Shown here: piece after piece, positions 1-7,534 of the stretch
How the letters are laid out: the number at the start of each line of letters is the position of its first letter
Position numbering within the stretch: the first letter of the stretch is position 1
Assembly: GCF_009299835.1 (NCBI RefSeq)
Contig: NZ_VKCZ01000014.1
Location: 310,001-374,000, forward strand
Length of the DNA: 64,000 bases
Origin: Microlunatus speluncae
Lineage (GTDB): Bacteria; Actinomycetota; Actinomycetes; Propionibacteriales; Propionibacteriaceae
Reading direction: 5' to 3'
Position numbers and translations under genes: made by a program
The notes under the pieces: model-generated
Databases searched by the model: none
The model's input: only the letters and a program-made list of their open reading frames with translations
Told to the model about the DNA's origin: nothing

Positions 1-309
1 GGCTCGGTGCTCGGGCTGGCCAAATCGAGCATCACCGGGCTGGTGGATCGCACCGAGCGCAACGGACTGGTCCGGCGGGAGCCCGATCCGCAGGACACCC
101 GGGCCGTGCGGGTCGCGCTCACCGCCAGGGGCAGCCGCCTGGCCGCCGAGTTCTATGCCGAGACCTGCCGCCGGATCGACGCGCTGGCCGGCGGGTTGGA
201 CGCCGCCGAGCGCGCGGTCTTGGCCGACCTGCTCGGCCGGATCGTGGCCGATAACCAAGTGCCGGTGGTGTTTCCGGAACCCGCCGCCGAACCGGCCCAC
301 CCGGCCTGA
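1..309 (+). CDS. MarR-family transcriptional regulator, C-terminal part
   Basis: The reading frame is open from the first base of the window and stops at 307-309, so the N-terminus lies outside. The visible ~102 residues start in the recognition helix (LGLAKSSITGLVDRTERNGL), continue into the winged hairpin with the family-typical basic D-x-R stretch (RREPDPQDTRAVRVALTARG) and end in the C-terminal dimerisation helix. MarR proteins usually repress a neighbouring gene and release DNA on binding a phenolic or other small ligand. The next gene downstream, a luciferase-like oxidoreductase, is preceded by two inverted repeats at 431-468 that are plausible binding sites. Family is clear; ligand and target are inferred. 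Confidence 0.85.
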   Translation, partial: GSVLGLAKSSITGLVDRTERNGLVRREPDPQDTRAVRVALTARGSRLAAEFYAETCRRIDALAGGLDAAERAVLADLLGRIVADNQVPVVFPEPAAEPAHPA

Positions 310-380
310 GCCCGCGCCCAGCCCCGCCGCGCGATTTCTGCCCGCGCGACCGCTATCGGCCCACGCGACCGTTGCACCGG

Positions 381-424
381 TCGCGTCCGCCGACCAGGGT
401 CGCGTCCGCCGACCAGGGTCGCGC
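381..424. repeat. Short tandem repeat, 19-bp unit x 2.3
   Basis: A 19-bp unit (TCGCGTCCGCCGACCAGGG) occurs at 381-399 and 400-418, followed by a partial third copy. It lies between the MarR-type gene and the operator-like dyads at 431-468. No function is evident; it is out of any credible reading frame. Confidence 0.7.
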
Positions 425-430
425 GGATGG

Positions 431-468
431 AGTTCGTACTACGAACTACTATGGTTCGTCATACGAAC
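431..468. promoter_or_regulatory. Two operator-like inverted repeats upstream of the luciferase-like gene
   Basis: At 431-447 the sequence AGTTCGTACTACGAACT has 8-bp perfect arms around one central base. At 454-468 GTTCGTCATACGAAC repeats the same half-sites with a 3-base spacer. The two dyads are centred 22 bp apart, about two helical turns, and lie 27 bp upstream of the ATG at 495. This arrangement fits cooperative binding of a dimeric winged-helix repressor, most likely the MarR-type product encoded just upstream. The DNA dyads are directly visible; the identity of the binder is inferred. Confidence 0.7.
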
Positions 469-494
469 TGAATGTGTGTCGGAAGGAAAGTCCC

Positions 495-1421
495 ATGACT
501 CTGCCGAATGTCGTCTTCGGCTTCGGGGCCCACAGCGGCCTCCGTGACATCCCTGACCTGCTCCGGCGGGCCGAGCGCGCCGATCGCGACGGGCTCGATC
601 TGATGTCGCTGTCCGATCACCCGTATCTCGGTGATCGACTGGACGCCTACGCAGCGGTCGGCTTCGTGCTCGGCCGCACCGAGCGTCTCGCCGCCTTCGC
701 CAACGTCACGAACCTGCCGACCCGCCCCGCGCCCATGCTGTCGCGCACCGTGACCTCGCTGGCGGCACTGTCCGGCGGCCGGATCGTCCTCGGTGCCGGG
801 GCCGGCGGGCTGTGGGACCGGATCTCCGACCTCGGCGTGCCGCGGCTGTCGCCGGGTGCGGCGGTCGAGGCCTTCGAAGAGGCGATCACGGTGATCAAGT
901 TGTTGTCCGGCGGCGGCTCTCCGGTCACCTTCCACGGTCGGCACTACCGCGTCGAGGGGATCGACCCCGCTCCGGTCTCCGCCGCCCCGGTCTGGACCGG
1001 CTCGGTCGGGCCGAAGTCGCTGGCCGTCACCGGCCGGGTCGCCAACGGCTGGATCCCCGGCCACGCGGCGGACTGGCTGAGCCCGCGCTACCGGGAATCG
1101 CGGCCGCTGATCGACGCCGCGGCCCTCGAGGCCGGCCGGGACCCGGGCGAGATCGCCACGATCTTCAACGTCCCGGGCCGGATCACCGACCGGCCCCTGG
1201 CCGCCACCCGTGATCAAGACGGCCGCTGGCTCGGTGGCTCGGTCGATCAGTGGGTCGAGGAGCTGACCGGCGCGGTGCTGGAGCACCGGGCAGCCGGCTT
1301 CCTGCTCTTCGCCGCTGATCACGGCAGCCAGGACGACCGGCCGCTCGGCCGCTGGGGTCAGGAGATCGCCCCGGCCGTACGGCAGGCCGTCGGCCCCCGC
1401 CCGAGCATGATCGTTCCCTGA
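495..1421 (+). CDS. LLM-class (luciferase-like) flavin/F420-dependent oxidoreductase
   Basis: 308 residues of the bacterial luciferase-like TIM-barrel superfamily. These enzymes use FMN or, commonly in actinobacteria, coenzyme F420 for oxidation or reduction of small molecules in the cytoplasm. Family traits seen are an N-terminal beta strand (VVFGFGAHSG), the LxxRTERLAAFANVTNLPTR-like region, GRIVLGAGAGG and the C-terminal cofactor-pocket stretch APVWTGSVGPKSLAVTGR. The ATG at 495 is chosen because GGAAGGAAAG lies just upstream; longer in-frame starts lack this. The last codons (GTT CCC TGA) fall inside a dispersed GTTCCCTGAGC repeat, which supplies the stop codon. Probably controlled by the upstream MarR-type regulator. 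Substrate unknown; FMN versus F420 cannot be decided by eye. Confidence 0.85.
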   Translation: MTLPNVVFGFGAHSGLRDIPDLLRRAERADRDGLDLMSLSDHPYLGDRLDAYAAVGFVLGRTERLAAFANVTNLPTRPAPMLSRTVTSLAALSGGRIVLGAGAGGLWDRISDLGVPRLSPGAAVEAFEEAITVIKLLSGGGSPVTFHGRHYRVEGIDPAPVSAAPVWTGSVGPKSLAVTGRVANGWIPGHAADWLSPRYRESRPLIDAAALEAGRDPGEIATIFNVPGRITDRPLAATRDQDGRWLGGSVDQWVEELTGAVLEHRAAGFLLFAADHGSQDDRPLGRWGQEIAPAVRQAVGPRPSMIVP

Positions 1422-1504
1422 GCTTGTCGAAGGGCAGGCCGGATGGTTGCCTCTTGAGGAACTCGAAGATCAACTGGTTTGCCCTTCGACAGGCTCAGGG
1501 AACG
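1412..1504. repeat. Inverted pair of GTTCCCTGAGC-type palindromic repeats
   Basis: Two copies face each other: 1412-1436 (GTTCCCTGAGCTTGTCGAAG core) and its reverse complement at 1480-1504, arms of 25 bp with one mismatch and a ~43-bp loop. The first copy contains the stop codon of the upstream oxidoreductase. The pair sits between convergent genes and could fold into a terminator-like hairpin in either transcript. Same family as copies at 10933, 35543, 39838, 54402 and 57735. Confidence 0.85.
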
Positions 1505-1547
1505 AGACCCGAGCGTCCCCATCAGTGACCGCAGGAAACGGACTACG

Positions 1548-2417
1548 TCACGGCGCGGAGTCGGAGAGGAAGTCCTTGATCATCGGGTTGACGAGGTCGG
1601 GGGATTGGCGGCTGATCCAGTGGCCGGTGTTTTCCAAGATCACGATCTTGGCGCCGGGGACCAGGCGGGCGGCCTCGATGGTGAACCGGGGCCGGATGCC
1701 GATGTCGGAATCGCCCTGCAGGAACAAGGTCGGGCAGTTGATCTCGGGCAGCCGGGGTCGGAGATCGACGCGCATCCGGAGCGGCCCGATCGAGGTGTTC
1801 TGCCAGTCGCTGGAGCTCGAGCCGGCCGCGGACTCGGCCATGATCTCGTCCACCACCTGCTCGAAATCGGCCGGCAGGGCGGCGAACAACCCGCGGCGGG
1901 CGAAGGCGACGGTCTGCGGTCTGCTCCCGGCCATGAGGCTGGGCAGGGTCCGGTTGAGGAACGGGATCTTGGCGGTCAGCCAGAGCAGTTGGTGCACCAC
2001 CGGCGGGAAGTCGATGATCCCGCCGGGGGCCAGGGCGACCAGCCGGCTGACTCGGCCCGGCTGTTCGATCGCGTACGCCAGCGCGACCGCACCGCCCTGA
2101 GAGAGGCCGACGAATGCCGCCTCGGCCAGTTCGAAATGATCAAGGACCTCGGTGACGCACCGCACCAGGCGATCATGATCGGCGAGCCCGTCCCAGGGTC
2201 GGCTGCCACCCTGCTTCGGCCAGTCCGGAGCGAAGACCCGGAAGGTCGGCGCGAGGGCCGGGATCAGGTGCCGCCAACTGAGGGTGGCGCTGTCGGTGCC
2301 GCCGCCGCTGAGCAGGACCACCGGTGGGCCGGTGTCGCCGGCGGTGATCACCCGCAATCGGCCCTCGGCGCAGTCGAGGTGGTGGACGGTGTGCTCCAGA
2401 TCAAGATCGTCGATCAT
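1548..2417 (-). CDS. Alpha/beta hydrolase
   Basis: 289 residues with the complete alpha/beta-hydrolase plan: oxyanion region VVLLSGGGTDSATLSW, nucleophile elbow VGLSQGGAVALAYA (Ser in G-L-S-Q-G), acid on a later strand (LQGDSDIG) and the catalytic His in a C-terminal ENTGHW motif. Cytoplasmic, no signal peptide. Its start overlaps by 17 bp the end of the upstream GbsR/MarR-like regulator on the same strand, so the two are translationally coupled and the hydrolase is probably a target of that regulator. Substrate unknown (ester, lactone or epoxide are all possible). The family call is strong; specificity cannot be read from sequence. Confidence 0.88.
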   Translation of the reverse strand: MIDDLDLEHTVHHLDCAEGRLRVITAGDTGPPVVLLSGGGTDSATLSWRHLIPALAPTFRVFAPDWPKQGGSRPWDGLADHDRLVRCVTEVLDHFELAEAAFVGLSQGGAVALAYAIEQPGRVSRLVALAPGGIIDFPPVVHQLLWLTAKIPFLNRTLPSLMAGSRPQTVAFARRGLFAALPADFEQVVDEIMAESAAGSSSSDWQNTSIGPLRMRVDLRPRLPEINCPTLFLQGDSDIGIRPRFTIEAARLVPGAKIVILENTGHWISRQSPDLVNPMIKDFLSDSAP

Positions 2418-2883
2418 GCTTCTGCTCCTTCTCGGTCTGCCAGCGGGTCAGTAGCGCCGGCAGTTCACCGGCCAGGAACCCGTACAGGGCATGGACGTTC
2501 TCCAGCCGTTCCCGGCGTTCGGCCGGTGCGTCCGCCAGGGCACTCAGCCCGGTCGCGGTGAGATCGCGGAAGGCGGCCGCGTACTCGTAGCGGCGCATCA
2601 GCATCCGGCTCCAGCCGTCGGCGGCGATCCGGAAATACTCCTGCCGCTCGCCGCGGCGGCGGACCCCCTCGACCAGACCGCTCGGGGTGAGCAGGCGGGT
2701 CGCGCTGCTGATCGAGCTCCGGCTGACCTCGAGCACGTCGGCCAGTTCGGCGGCGGTCTGTTCCGGCGGGTCGCAGATCAGCAGCCAGCCGATCACCCGG
2801 CCCGCGATCAGCGGCATCCCTTCCCGGGCGAAGAACGCGGCGATCGCGTCGGCGAAGTCCAGTTCGGCGTCGGTCGTACCCAT
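2401..2883 (-). CDS. GbsR/MarR-like winged-helix transcriptional regulator
   Basis: 160 residues. An N-terminal helix (FADAIAAFFAREGMPLIAGR) leads into a winged helix-turn-helix (QTAAELADVLEVSRSSISSATRLL) with a basic wing (VRRRGERQEYF), then a helical C-terminal half for dimerisation. This is the arrangement of GbsR-type regulators, a branch near MarR. The gene is first in a two-gene unit with the alpha/beta hydrolase (17-bp overlap). A perfect 18-bp palindrome at 2902-2919, only 19 bp upstream of the start codon at 2883, makes autoregulation likely. The ligand is unknown. Confidence 0.82.
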   Translation of the reverse strand: MGTTDAELDFADAIAAFFAREGMPLIAGRVIGWLLICDPPEQTAAELADVLEVSRSSISSATRLLTPSGLVEGVRRRGERQEYFRIAADGWSRMLMRRYEYAAAFRDLTATGLSALADAPAERRERLENVHALYGFLAGELPALLTRWQTEKEQKHDRRS

Positions 2884-2901
2884 CGGTTCAGAATACAGTT
2901 A

Positions 2902-2919
2902 TTGCAGTCATGACTGCAA
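2902..2919. promoter_or_regulatory. Perfect 18-bp palindrome, probable operator of the GbsR/MarR-like regulator
   Basis: TTGCAGTCATGACTGCAA is identical on both strands. It lies 19 bp upstream of the regulator start codon (2883, reverse strand) and just past the stop of the esterase gene at 2937, in an AT-richer pocket (ATACAGTTATTGCAG) unlike the surrounding sequence. Size and symmetry fit a dimeric winged-helix repressor. Confidence 0.75.
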
Positions 2920-2936
2920 CGACTGGCACGACCGGC

Positions 2937-3953
2937 CTACTCCTGTAAGGCGGCCGAGAGTCGCGGCAGGGAGACGTCGTTGCGATAGGGCACGTCGATG
3001 TGCCCGTCGTCGAAGAGCTCGAAGTCGTGCTCGATCCCGGCCGCGACGAGCTTCTGGCTCAGCCGCCTGGTGCCGGTCTGGAAGTTGAGCTCGTCCCACA
3101 GGCCGCAATCCAGATAGAGGTAGCGCATCGATCGCCAGGCCTCGAGGTACTCCGGGCGATCGATCATCCGGAGCGGATCCCACTCCAGCCAGCGCGCCCA
3201 GACCGCCTCGTCGAGGATGCCCGTCTCCGGATCGATCGGCAGGTCGAAGCCGCGCGGCGCGTCCGGGTTCGGCGCGTAGGCGGCGCCGTAGCAGAGCATG
3301 CCGAGCACCGAGAAGAACGGATCGTGCCCCTTGGGTTTCATCGTCGGGATCTGCTCGATGAAGCCCTCGACGCCGCCCAGCTTCATCAGGTTGGCGTGCA
3401 GCTTGGCCAGATCGGGGATCAGCCCGAACTCGAAGTAGATGTCGCCGCTGTGGCTGGCGAAGGCGCCGAAGGTCTCGGGATGCCGCATCGCCTGCACCAT
3501 CGCCCCGTACCCGCCGCTGCTCTTGCCCGAAAGGCCTCGGTGCTCCCGGGCGGCCAGGGTGCGGTAGTTCGCGTCGACGTAGGGCACGAGCTCGTCGATC
3601 AGATAGTCCTCGTAGCGGCCGAGGGCGGAACTGTTGAGATATTGCGCGCCGCCGAAGATGGTCCAGCAGTCGGGGAGGGCGACGATGGCCGGCGGCATCG
3701 CGCCGGTGGTGATCAGTCGGTCGATCCGCTCCGGCAGCGATTCGGCCCAGGCCGGCGAGTTCAGCAGCAGCGGACCGCTGCCACCGTGGCCGGCGAGCCA
3801 GTGGATCACCGGATAGCGCCGGTCGCCGTCGTGATAGCCCGGCGGCAGATAGATCGGCAGCATCCGTTCGACGTCGTCGCCGGGCCGGTTGCCGCGGAGC
3901 ACCGCGCTGTCGAGCCACGGGGTTTCAACCGTGCCGTTGAGACGCCTGCGCAT
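2937..3953 (-). CDS. Esterase D/enterochelin-esterase-like alpha/beta hydrolase
   Basis: 338 residues resembling the esterase-D family (S-formylglutathione hydrolase, enterochelin esterase, mycolyltransferase fold). Visible elements are the early strand MLPIYLPPGYHDGDRRYPVI, the HWLAGHGGSG oxyanion region, the nucleophile elbow GLSGKSSGGYGAM (Ser followed by Gly-Gly), and a C-terminal His in LFDDGHIDVPY. A long insertion between the nucleophile and the C-terminal part (around residues 200-285) resembles a lid. There is no signal peptide, so it is cytoplasmic. It is transcribed in the same direction as the regulator/hydrolase pair but 53 bp away with the 18-bp palindrome between. Substrate is not recognisable. 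Confidence 0.8.
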   Translation of the reverse strand: MRRRLNGTVETPWLDSAVLRGNRPGDDVERMLPIYLPPGYHDGDRRYPVIHWLAGHGGSGPLLLNSPAWAESLPERIDRLITTGAMPPAIVALPDCWTIFGGAQYLNSSALGRYEDYLIDELVPYVDANYRTLAAREHRGLSGKSSGGYGAMVQAMRHPETFGAFASHSGDIYFEFGLIPDLAKLHANLMKLGGVEGFIEQIPTMKPKGHDPFFSVLGMLCYGAAYAPNPDAPRGFDLPIDPETGILDEAVWARWLEWDPLRMIDRPEYLEAWRSMRYLYLDCGLWDELNFQTGTRRLSQKLVAAGIEHDFELFDDGHIDVPYRNDVSLPRLSAALQE

Positions 3954-4073
3954 GTCAGCTCTCCTCGAGTCCGGTCGCGGTTAGGGCGCGTACCTTCGCT
4001 CAGATTACGAGGAACCTTCGGCCGGGGCGTGGGCCACGGCGACGGCGTCGGTCCGATGTGATGAGGTGTGCTG

Positions 4074-5465
4074 GTGAGTGAAGATCTGTTCGGCGACCCG
4101 GTGCCGGAGGCGCGGTCGAGCCGGGCCGTTCCGGCACCGCTGGGTGGCAGCCTGGGCGATGTCGATCATGCCGGTACGCCGCTGGCCGTGCGGATGCGGC
4201 CGCGGACGCTGGAGGAGATCGTCGGCCAGACCCATCTGCTGGCGCCGGGCTCGCCGCTGCGCCGGCTGGCCTCCGGCGAGCCGATGTCGGTCTTCCTCTG
4301 GGGCCCGCCGGGCGTGGGCAAGACCACGATCGCCGCGGTGGTGTCGCGGCAGACCGAGCGCCGGTTCGTCGAGATCTCGGCCGTCACCGCCGGGGTCAAG
4401 GATGTCCGGGCGGTGTTGGACCAGGCTCGCAGTGAGTTGCGGCACGGCCGGCAGACCGTGCTGTTCGTCGACGAGGTGCACCGCTTCTCCAAGACCCAGC
4501 AGGACGTGCTGCTGCCCGCCGTGGAAAACCGGCTGGTCACCCTGATCGCTGCCACCACAGAGAATCCGAGCTTCTCGGTGATCTCGCCGCTGCTGTCCCG
4601 GTCGCTGCTGCTCACCCTGAAGCCGTTGACCGACGACGACATCTCCGGCCTGCTGACCCGGGCGTTGACCGACGAGCGAGGCGTACGGACGCCGGACGGC
4701 GAGCCGTACCAGCTCGAGGACGAGGCGCGGGAGACCCTGCTCCGGTTGGCCGGCGGTGATGCTCGCCGGGCCCTGACCTATCTGGAGGAGTCCGCGGCCG
4801 GCGCCGGTGCCGTGCAGAGCTCGGTGATCACCACGGCGACGATCGAGCAGGCGGTCGACAAGGCCGCCGTCCGCTACGACCGCGACGGTGATCAGCACTA
4901 CGACGTGATCAGCGCGTTCATCAAGTCGATGCGCGGCTCCGACGTGAACGCCTCGCTGCACTATCTGGCCCGGATGATCGAGGCGGGCGAGGACCCGCGC
5001 TTCATCGCCCGGCGGATCATGATCTTGGCCTCCGAGGACATCGGCATGGCCGATCCGACCGCCCTCCCGCTGGCCGCCGCGGCTGCCCAGACGGTGGCGA
5101 TGATCGGCTTCCCCGAAGCGTCGATCACCCTGGCCCACGCCGTCATCCACTGCGCCCTGGCCCCCAAGTCCAACGCGGTCGTGACGGCGATCGGCGCCGC
5201 CCTGTCCGACGTCCGGCAAGGCCGGATCGGCCTCGTCCCGCCACCCCTGCGCGACGCCCATTACTCGGGCGCGAAGGACTACGGCCACGGCAAGGGCTAC
5301 AAGTACGCCCACGACGCCCCGCACGGCATCGCCGCCCAGCAACACCTGCCCGACGAACTGGTCGACGCCGACTACTACCAGCCGACGAACCACGGTTTCG
5401 AAGCCCAGGTGACCGACCGCCTGGCCAAGATCAACGACCTCCTCAAGGGCCGCGACCCCACCTGA
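4074..5465 (+). CDS. rarA: Replication-associated recombination protein A (AAA+ ATPase, MgsA/RarA)
   Basis: About 463 residues. RarA is a clamp-loader-like AAA+ ATPase acting at stalled replication forks. Seen: [20 protein letters not shown] near residue 37, Walker [10 protein letters not shown], Walker [10 protein letters not shown], sensor 1 AATTENPSF, the arginine-finger/SRS region [12 protein letters not shown], sensor 2 [11 protein letters not shown] and the C-terminal tetramerisation part with EDIGMADP and the conserved Y-x-Y-x-HD end ([11 protein letters not shown]). GTG at 4074 is preferred because GAGG at 4063-4066 is spaced 7 bases from it; GTG at 4068 is an alternative adding two residues. 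It is a stand-alone gene, divergent from the esterase. Confidence 0.95.
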   Translation: MSEDLFGDPVPEARSSRAVPAPLGGSLGDVDHAGTPLAVRMRPRTLEEIVGQTHLLAPGSPLRRLASGEPMSVFLWGPPGVGKTTIAAVVSRQTERRFVEISAVTAGVKDVRAVLDQARSELRHGRQTVLFVDEVHRFSKTQQDVLLPAVENRLVTLIAATTENPSFSVISPLLSRSLLLTLKPLTDDDISGLLTRALTDERGVRTPDGEPYQLEDEARETLLRLAGGDARRALTYLEESAAGAGAVQSSVITTATIEQAVDKAAVRYDRDGDQHYDVISAFIKSMRGSDVNASLHYLARMIEAGEDPRFIARRIMILASEDIGMADPTALPLAAAAAQTVAMIGFPEASITLAHAVIHCALAPKSNAVVTAIGAALSDVRQGRIGLVPPPLRDAHYSGAKDYGHGKGYKYAHDAPHGIAAQQHLPDELVDADYYQPTNHGFEAQVTDRLAKINDLLKGRDPT

Positions 5466-5486
5466 GCCGGGTTCGCCGATCATGGC

Positions 5487-5522
5487 GGTCAATTTGGCCG
5501 CGTAGTCGCGGCCAAGTTGACC
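5487..5522. terminator. Palindromic element after rarA (GGTCAATTTGGCC family)
   Basis: GGTCAATTTGGCCGCG pairs with CGCGGCCAAGTTGACC across a 4-base loop, 16-bp arms with one mismatch. There is no T-tract. It separates the convergent rarA and SDR genes and could end both transcripts. A second copy with the same arms lies at 49122-49157, so it belongs to a dispersed palindrome family. Confidence 0.75.
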
Positions 5523-5598
5523 ACTATGTCTGCCGGTCACCTGCCGCAGCCAATGGTGATCATCGGCCGCGTCGCGGCGGGCGGGAGGAGGCCCGAGG

Positions 5599-6363
5599 TC
5601 AGGCCTGGAGGGTGGGCATCACCATCACCTGGCGCAGGTTGACCTGCTTCGGGCGGCTGGTCACGAAGCCGACGACATCGGCGATGTCGGCCGGGTTCAG
5701 CGGGGGGACCTGCTCGCGCCAGGCGGCCAGGTGGGCGTCGACCTCCGGATTGTCCATGTGATCACCGAGCTCGGTGGCGACCAGTCCGGGCTCGACGTTG
5801 GTGACCCGGATCCCCAGCGGGCCGAACTCGGTGCGCAGGTTGGCCGAGAGGTGGGTGACGGCGGCCTTGGTCGCGGTGTAGACGGCGTAGTTGGGGAAGG
5901 TCAGGTGGGCGCCGATGGACGACACGTTGATCAGGTCGGCCGCGCCGGCACGACCGGATTCCATCAGGTCGGCCGTGAAGGCCCGGGTGAGGTTGAGCAG
6001 GCCGGTCAGGTTGGTGTCGATCATCCGCCGCCACTCGTCGACGCGGCCCTCGGTGAACGGGTTGGCCAGCATCACGCCGGCGTTGTTGACGAGCAGGTCC
6101 ACCCGTCCGAACGCGGTGTGCACGGCGTCGACGGTGTCGGCCAGGTCGGCGGTCACGTCCGTGGCGACGGCCAGCGCCTGGCCGCCCTCGGCCCGGATCT
6201 TGTCGGCCAGGTCCTGCACCCGGTCGGCCCGGCGGGAGAGCAGGGCGACCCGGGCGCCGGACCGGGCCAGGGTCAGGGCGATCTCGGAGCCGATGCCGCT
6301 GGCGGCACCGGTGACAACGGCGATGCGGGTGTTCAGGTCATAGGGGTTCAGGTCATAGGTCAT
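5599..6363 (-). CDS. Short-chain dehydrogenase/reductase (SDR)
   Basis: 254 residues of the classical SDR family: Rossmann motif VTGAASGIGSEIA (TGxxxGIG) near residue 18, D after strand beta-3, NNAGVMLANP, the catalytic serine in LINVSSIGAH, and Y-x-x-x-K in YAVYTATKAA. SDRs are cytoplasmic NAD(P)-dependent alcohol/ketone oxidoreductases. The start ATG at 6363 is chosen because everything upstream is shadow sequence with no family similarity. The first codons carry a 15-bp tandem duplication that encodes YDLN twice. It is divergent from an XRE/MmyB-type regulator across 135 bp, a pairing often seen in actinobacteria, so that regulator probably controls it. Substrate unknown. Confidence 0.9.
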   Translation of the reverse strand: MTYDLNPYDLNTRIAVVTGAASGIGSEIALTLARSGARVALLSRRADRVQDLADKIRAEGGQALAVATDVTADLADTVDAVHTAFGRVDLLVNNAGVMLANPFTEGRVDEWRRMIDTNLTGLLNLTRAFTADLMESGRAGAADLINVSSIGAHLTFPNYAVYTATKAAVTHLSANLRTEFGPLGIRVTNVEPGLVATELGDHMDNPEVDAHLAAWREQVPPLNPADIADVVGFVTSRPKQVNLRQVMVMPTLQA

Positions 6364-6445
6364 GGCAACAACCGTGCTGCCGATCCGGCCGGGGACCCGA
6401 GGCTCCGTTCGTCCGGCGGTCGGCGCAGTCGTGGGTCCGCGCATC

Positions 6446-6465
6446 CTGGGTCTGGCAGTGCCCAG
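6446..6465. promoter_or_regulatory. Imperfect dyad in the SDR/XRE divergent promoter region
   Basis: CTGGGTCTGGCAGTGCCCAG has 5-bp outer arms and a central GC. It is in the middle of the 135-bp divergent gap and about 20 bp upstream of a GATAAT hexamer at 6487-6492 that is spaced 6 bases from the regulator GTG, as in leaderless promoters. Plausible operator, weakly supported. Confidence 0.35.
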
Positions 6466-6498
6466 TCTTGATCGCGCCGGGCCGCCGATAATGAACAA

Positions 6499-7359
6499 GT
6501 GACCAACGACCTCGGCGAGTTCCTGCGCACCCGCCGGGCTCGGGTACGGCCCGACGATGTCGGCCTGCCCGGTGGCGGCCGGCGCCGGGTGCCGGGCCTG
6601 CGCCGGGAGGAGCTGGCGTTGCTGGCCGGCGTGAGCGTCGACTACTACGTCCGGCTGGAACAGGGCCGGGCCCCGGCGGCGTCGGACGCGATCCTGGACG
6701 CGATCGCCCGGGTGCTCCGGCTGGACGAGACCGAGCGGGACCATCTGCGCAATCTGGTCCGGCCGGCGGCGAAGCGGCGGCTGGCTCCGCAGCGGGTCCG
6801 GCCGGGTGTGCAGCGGTTGCTGGAGATGGCGGCCGACCTGCCCGCCTTCGTGATGGGCCGCCGCTCCGAGATCCTCGCCTGGAACCCGTTGGCCGACGCC
6901 GTCTACGACTTCTCCGGCATGGCCCCGGCCGACCGCAACTCGGCCCGCTACACGTTCCTCCGGCCGGAGGCCCGGATCTTCTACCGGGACTGGCCGACGG
7001 TGGCCGCCGACATGGTCGCGTTCCTGCGGCTGGACGCGGGCCGCTATCCCGACGACACCGATCTCGCCGCGCTGGTCGGCGAGCTGTCGGTCAAGGACGA
7101 GACCTTCCGTACGCTCTGGGCCCAGCATGCCGTGCTGGAGAAGACCCACGGCAAGAAGTTGATCTTGCATCCGGTGGTCGGCGACCTGGATCTGGATTAC
7201 GAGTCGTTGCGTCCCGCGGGCGACCCGGACCTGACCCTCGCCATGTACACGGCGCCCGCCGGCTCGCCGACCGAGGAACGGCTCAAGCTCCTGGCCAGTT
7301 GGTCCGCCTCGGCCGGGCTCGATCTCGACCGGGCCCAGGAGTCGCGCGACCGACCGTGA
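6499..7359 (+). CDS. XRE-family regulator with MmyB-like ligand-binding domain
   Basis: 286 residues. N-terminal XRE helix-turn-helix (about 1-75: LGEFLRTRRARVRP, VPGLRREELALLAGVSVDYY, VRLEQGRAPAASDAILDAIA) with the VPGLRREELA signature, followed by a PAS-like MmyB-type domain (from about residue 105: FVMGRRSEILAWNPLADAVY and later RFLRPEARIFYRDW-type sequence, then a FRTLWAQH motif). MmyB-type regulators are typically encoded divergently from an SDR gene, as here. The GTG at 6499 has no Shine-Dalgarno; a GATAAT hexamer 6 bases upstream suggests a leaderless transcript. The domain is thought to bind a lipophilic ligand; which one is unknown. Confidence 0.9.
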   Translation: MTNDLGEFLRTRRARVRPDDVGLPGGGRRRVPGLRREELALLAGVSVDYYVRLEQGRAPAASDAILDAIARVLRLDETERDHLRNLVRPAAKRRLAPQRVRPGVQRLLEMAADLPAFVMGRRSEILAWNPLADAVYDFSGMAPADRNSARYTFLRPEARIFYRDWPTVAADMVAFLRLDAGRYPDDTDLAALVGELSVKDETFRTLWAQHAVLEKTHGKKLILHPVVGDLDLDYESLRPAGDPDLTLAMYTAPAGSPTEERLKLLASWSASAGLDLDRAQESRDRP

Positions 7360-7534
7360 CCGGTCCCGTACGGACGGCCGGAAACCCCAGCGGGCCGGGC
7401 GTTGTGGGCGATCGGGTCAACTGGATCCGGCGCGCTGGCGCGTGCCGGCAACCGGGCTGGTGGTGACGCGATAGGGTCGGTGCTTGGTCCGGCCGGACCT
7501 GGATTGTCAATACCTGATGTGTTCGAGGAGTTTC

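Noticed and set aside
6364-7170. N-terminal extension of the SDR reading frame back to 7170
   Set aside because: The extra residues are antisense to the XRE regulator and do not resemble any domain; the SDR Rossmann motif begins right after ATG 6363.
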